Shown here piece by piece: positions 56,747-58,920 of a DNA stretch of 58,920 nt. The stretch lies in NCBI GenBank assembly GCA_018663625.1, contig JABJPX010000079.1, positions 1 through 58,920 of the forward strand, in the 5' to 3' direction. Under the pieces are notes generated by a model. It had not been told where the DNA came from, searched no databases, and worked only from the letters and a program-made list of their open reading frames with translations. Positions within the stretch are counted from its first letter, which is position 1; the number at the start of each line of letters is the position of its first letter. Position numbers and translations under genes: made by a program. Source of the DNA: Polaribacter sp. (GTDB taxonomy: Bacteria; Bacteroidota; Bacteroidia; Flavobacteriales; Flavobacteriaceae).

Positions 56747-58465
56747 ATGCTTTTCCTTCTTTTTATTTTACTTTTGAATCATCAATTTCATCTTATTTTG
56801 AATACAAAAACAACTTTTTACCTCCTTAGTATTTGTTGCTTCTTTTTTACAAAGGAAGTACAGGGTCAGAAATTGAACTTAAAAATCTTCACTGAACAAG
56901 AAAAAAACAAGACGGAACTTACTGCAATTCAATATCAAAAAAAACATTTAGACATTACCTCCTTATATAAGGAAACATCACGCATTGAAAAACAATTAAA
57001 ATCTGCTGGATATTTCAGTGTTCGAATTCAAAAATTTCTGACTTTAAAAGACACTACAAAGGTTACTTATAGTCTTGGTGAAAAAATTGAAACCGCCCTC
57101 CTATCTGTTGACTCCCTTCATTATCAATTACTCAAAAAATTCAACATAAAAAATGGGGTACTCAAAGTTGCTGCAGCCAATTTAGAGACCACTTTAGAAG
57201 AAATCACCCAGCAACTAGATGCAAAAGGATTTTCATTTGCAGAAACTTCTTTAAAAAACACCTTCGTTAAAGAAACTGTTTTATTTGCCGACCTTCAAAT
57301 TATAAGTTCCAATAAAAGAACGATCAATTCGGTGATTGTGAAAGGCTTTGAAAAATTTCCAAAATCGTTTGTGACCCATTTTTTAAAAATAGATGCTCAA
57401 ACCGTATTTACAAAATCAAAATTGAAAGAAATTACAAAACGACTGGAAGCAGTTTCTTTTGTAACACAAACCAAACCCATTGAAACCTTATTCAAAAAAG
57501 ATTCAACACTCGTATATCTTTATCTAAAAAAGAAACAAAATAGCAGTTTTGATGGATTGGTAAATTTCAACTCCGATGCCTCTGGTGCGCTCCAATTAAA
57601 TGGGTATCTCGATATAAAGTTACAGAATGTTTTTAACCGCGGAGAGGAATTAACACTCTTATGGAATCGCTTTGACCAAGAAAGACAGGAATTGAACTTG
57701 AAAACGTACATTCCGTTTCTTTACAACTCCCCATTAAGTAGTCGTTTCGAATTCTCATTATATAAACAAGATAGTACTTTTTTGAATACTGCATTTAAGA
57801 CCGATTTCAGCCTCTTTTTAAATAAAAGCACTCAACTGGCTATAAATTACGATTACATTGCATCGAAAATAATAACAGCAGCATTAAATACAGAGACAAC
57901 AACCGCTTTTAACAGTCAGTTTATTGGCGTTTCCTTCCAATACAAAGTCCCGCTCAAAGATGTGTTTTCAAGCCAAAAAGCACAACTACTTTTCAATCCT
58001 AAGATAGGTCAAAGAACCTCCAATTCACAAACTGAAAATCAATTAAAAATAGCACTATTGGCTTCTTATATTTTTGAATTCAACGAAAGAAACAGTTTGT
58101 CCGTTGCCAACAATTCGGGATATCTAAATTCAGCTTCTTTTTTACAGAATGAAATGTATCGAATTGGCGGCGAAAAATCGATCAGAGGATTTAATGCTCA
58201 AAGTTTGTTTGCTACTAAATACTCCTTTTTCAATGTTTCTTATCGTTTTTTAGCATCTAAAAAATCCCTCATTTATACGATTACTGATTTTGGTCAATTT
58301 AGAGACCTAAATACTTCAAAAAAAGCAGTTAGTATTGGCGCTGGTTATCAATTTTTAACAAACAATTCACAAGTGAATTTAAATTATGCTTTGGGAAAAA
58401 TAAATAGCCAACCCTTTGATTATAAGTCTTCTACACTTAATATTAATTTCATAACCTATTTTTAG
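56747..58465 (+). CDS. Omp85/BamA-superfamily outer membrane protein
   Basis: 572 aa. A signal peptide ends near VQGQ (residue 41). POTRA-like domains follow (about 45-260; e.g. NSVIVKGFEKFPKSFVTHFLKI), then a beta-barrel of 16 or so strands (e.g. YLDIKLQNVFNRGEELTLLWN and FEFSLYKQD). The hallmark motif is RIGGEKSIRGF near residue 475, corresponding to the (V/I)RGF/Y loop, and the protein ends ...NINFITYF with a terminal aromatic. It is shorter than BamA and may be a TamA- or two-partner-type translocator or an OM-assembly paralogue. Divergent from rpsL. Confidence 0.9.
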   Translation: MLFLLFILLLNHQFHLILNTKTTFYLLSICCFFFTKEVQGQKLNLKIFTEQEKNKTELTAIQYQKKHLDITSLYKETSRIEKQLKSAGYFSVRIQKFLTLKDTTKVTYSLGEKIETALLSVDSLHYQLLKKFNIKNGVLKVAAANLETTLEEITQQLDAKGFSFAETSLKNTFVKETVLFADLQIISSNKRTINSVIVKGFEKFPKSFVTHFLKIDAQTVFTKSKLKEITKRLEAVSFVTQTKPIETLFKKDSTLVYLYLKKKQNSSFDGLVNFNSDASGALQLNGYLDIKLQNVFNRGEELTLLWNRFDQERQELNLKTYIPFLYNSPLSSRFEFSLYKQDSTFLNTAFKTDFSLFLNKSTQLAINYDYIASKIITAALNTETTTAFNSQFIGVSFQYKVPLKDVFSSQKAQLLFNPKIGQRTSNSQTENQLKIALLASYIFEFNERNSLSVANNSGYLNSASFLQNEMYRIGGEKSIRGFNAQSLFATKYSFFNVSYRFLASKKSLIYTITDFGQFRDLNTSKKAVSIGAGYQFLTNNSQVNLNYALGKINSQPFDYKSSTLNINFITYF

Positions 58466-58591
58466 ATCGATAAGTACACTTGAAATTTCTCAAAAAAAAC
58501 TTCACTTAAAATTAACATATTTTAACTTTTTTATTGTTTTATTAATGTGGGTTAATTAATTTTATCCCGAAAATAATTCAAATTAAAAAAT

Positions 58592-58621
58592 AAAGAGAGC
58601 ATAATTTTATGCTCTCTTTTT
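58592..58621 (+). terminator. Terminator of the Omp85-family gene
   Basis: Stem AAAGAGAGCATAA / TTATGCTCTCTTT with a TT loop, followed by T's. It lies about 125 nt after the stop; nothing else was seen in that gap. Confidence 0.88.
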
Positions 58622-58637
58622 GTTTAAAAAATACTGT

Positions 58638-58920
58638 ATGAAATTTTTTTTTATTTACTCCTATTTACGTTTTTGATATTCAGTTGTTCACAACATAAAT
58701 ATCAAAAAGTTTCTATCACCTACAATGACTTATCAAAATTAAATTCAAAATCTTATCTAAAAATTGATAATCATATTATTTACCATTCTAGTAGTGCCAA
58801 GTTATTGAGATACAATAAAGCTTTACCAATGGAATATATAAATATGTTTGACTCAAAAAAAGCTGACTCACCTGTGATAAAAACTAAAAATAGCATGGTT
58901 TTAGAAGCTTTAAGAGACTC
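58638..58920 (+). CDS. Lipoprotein gene start, out of frame at a T9 tract (partial)
   Basis: An ATG at 58638 is followed by AAA and nine T's and then stops (TGA) after about 12 codons. With one extra T the frame becomes MKFFFYLLLFTFLIFSCS, a lipoprotein signal with Cys, and stays open to the end of the window (YQKVSITYNDLSKLNSKSY and further). The body frame itself has no ATG before the signal; CTG at 58634 would be the only candidate start. It could be a slippage-controlled gene, a mutation or a sequencing error. The product is not recognised; the 3' end is outside the window. Confidence 0.5.

Overview
The window is AT-rich chromosomal DNA of a Bacteroidota member, most likely a marine Flavobacteriaceae species (Polaribacter-like). 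The evidence is a proteorhodopsin with a divergent blh-type gene, promoters of the TTG/TAnnTTTG type, poor Shine-Dalgarno sequences, several flavobacterial domain families (DUF2853, DUF2141, PafA-type phosphatase, CIA30) and the gene order rpsL...rplQ-carA-eno-gltA. No insertion sequence, prophage, CRISPR array or rRNA operon was seen.

Layout. 1-1 kb: start of a Brp/Blh carotene dioxygenase (minus) facing away from a green-type proteorhodopsin (plus). 1-6.8 kb: L-serine dehydratase, DUF2853, dnaK behind a sigma-54-like promoter, and three small genes. 6.8-14.5 kb: a minus-strand kynurenine/3-hydroxyanthranilate cluster (kynureninase, kynurenine 3-monooxygenase, RidA-type deaminase, aminomuconate semialdehyde dehydrogenase, an SDR without the YxxxK motif, 3-hydroxyanthranilate dioxygenase, ACMS decarboxylase), with a decayed DUF1697 gene between two of them. 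14.6-20.9 kb: a SerB-SerA fusion, a UbiA-like membrane protein, gcvP and a type B L31. 21-33.3 kb: two lipoproteins, an exported amidohydrolase, an SDR, an SprT-like gene with a damaged 5' end, DUF389 and CIA30 proteins, tRNA-Lys, an Mla-type ABC pair, a PafA-like phosphatase and the first of two deiminase-family enzymes. 33.5-38.5 kb: the second deiminase-family enzyme, gltA, eno, carA. 38.6-56.6 kb: the str-S10-spc-alpha ribosomal block on the minus strand, split between rpsJ and rplC by about 0.87 kb that holds two mini-ORFs and two terminators. 56.7-58.9 kb: an Omp85-family protein and the start of a lipoprotein gene interrupted by a poly-T tract.

How the genes fit together. Kynureninase and KMO feed 3-hydroxyanthranilate to the dioxygenase, the decarboxylase, the dehydrogenase and the deaminase. 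The later enzymes of the known bacterial route (4-oxalocrotonate decarboxylase, hydratase, aldolase) are absent here, which makes the unusual SDR interesting. SerB-SerA, GcvP and SdaA together cover serine/glycine synthesis and breakdown. Many intergenic regions are compact: strong terminators sit on, next to, or wrapped around the -7 box of the next gene.

Most interesting items: the sigma-54-like dnaK control region, the kynurenine cluster with its atypical SDR and DUF1697 relic, -7 boxes in the loops of terminator-like hairpins, the split S10 operon, and two genes (SprT-like, terminal lipoprotein) whose starts are separated from their bodies by homopolymer frameshifts.
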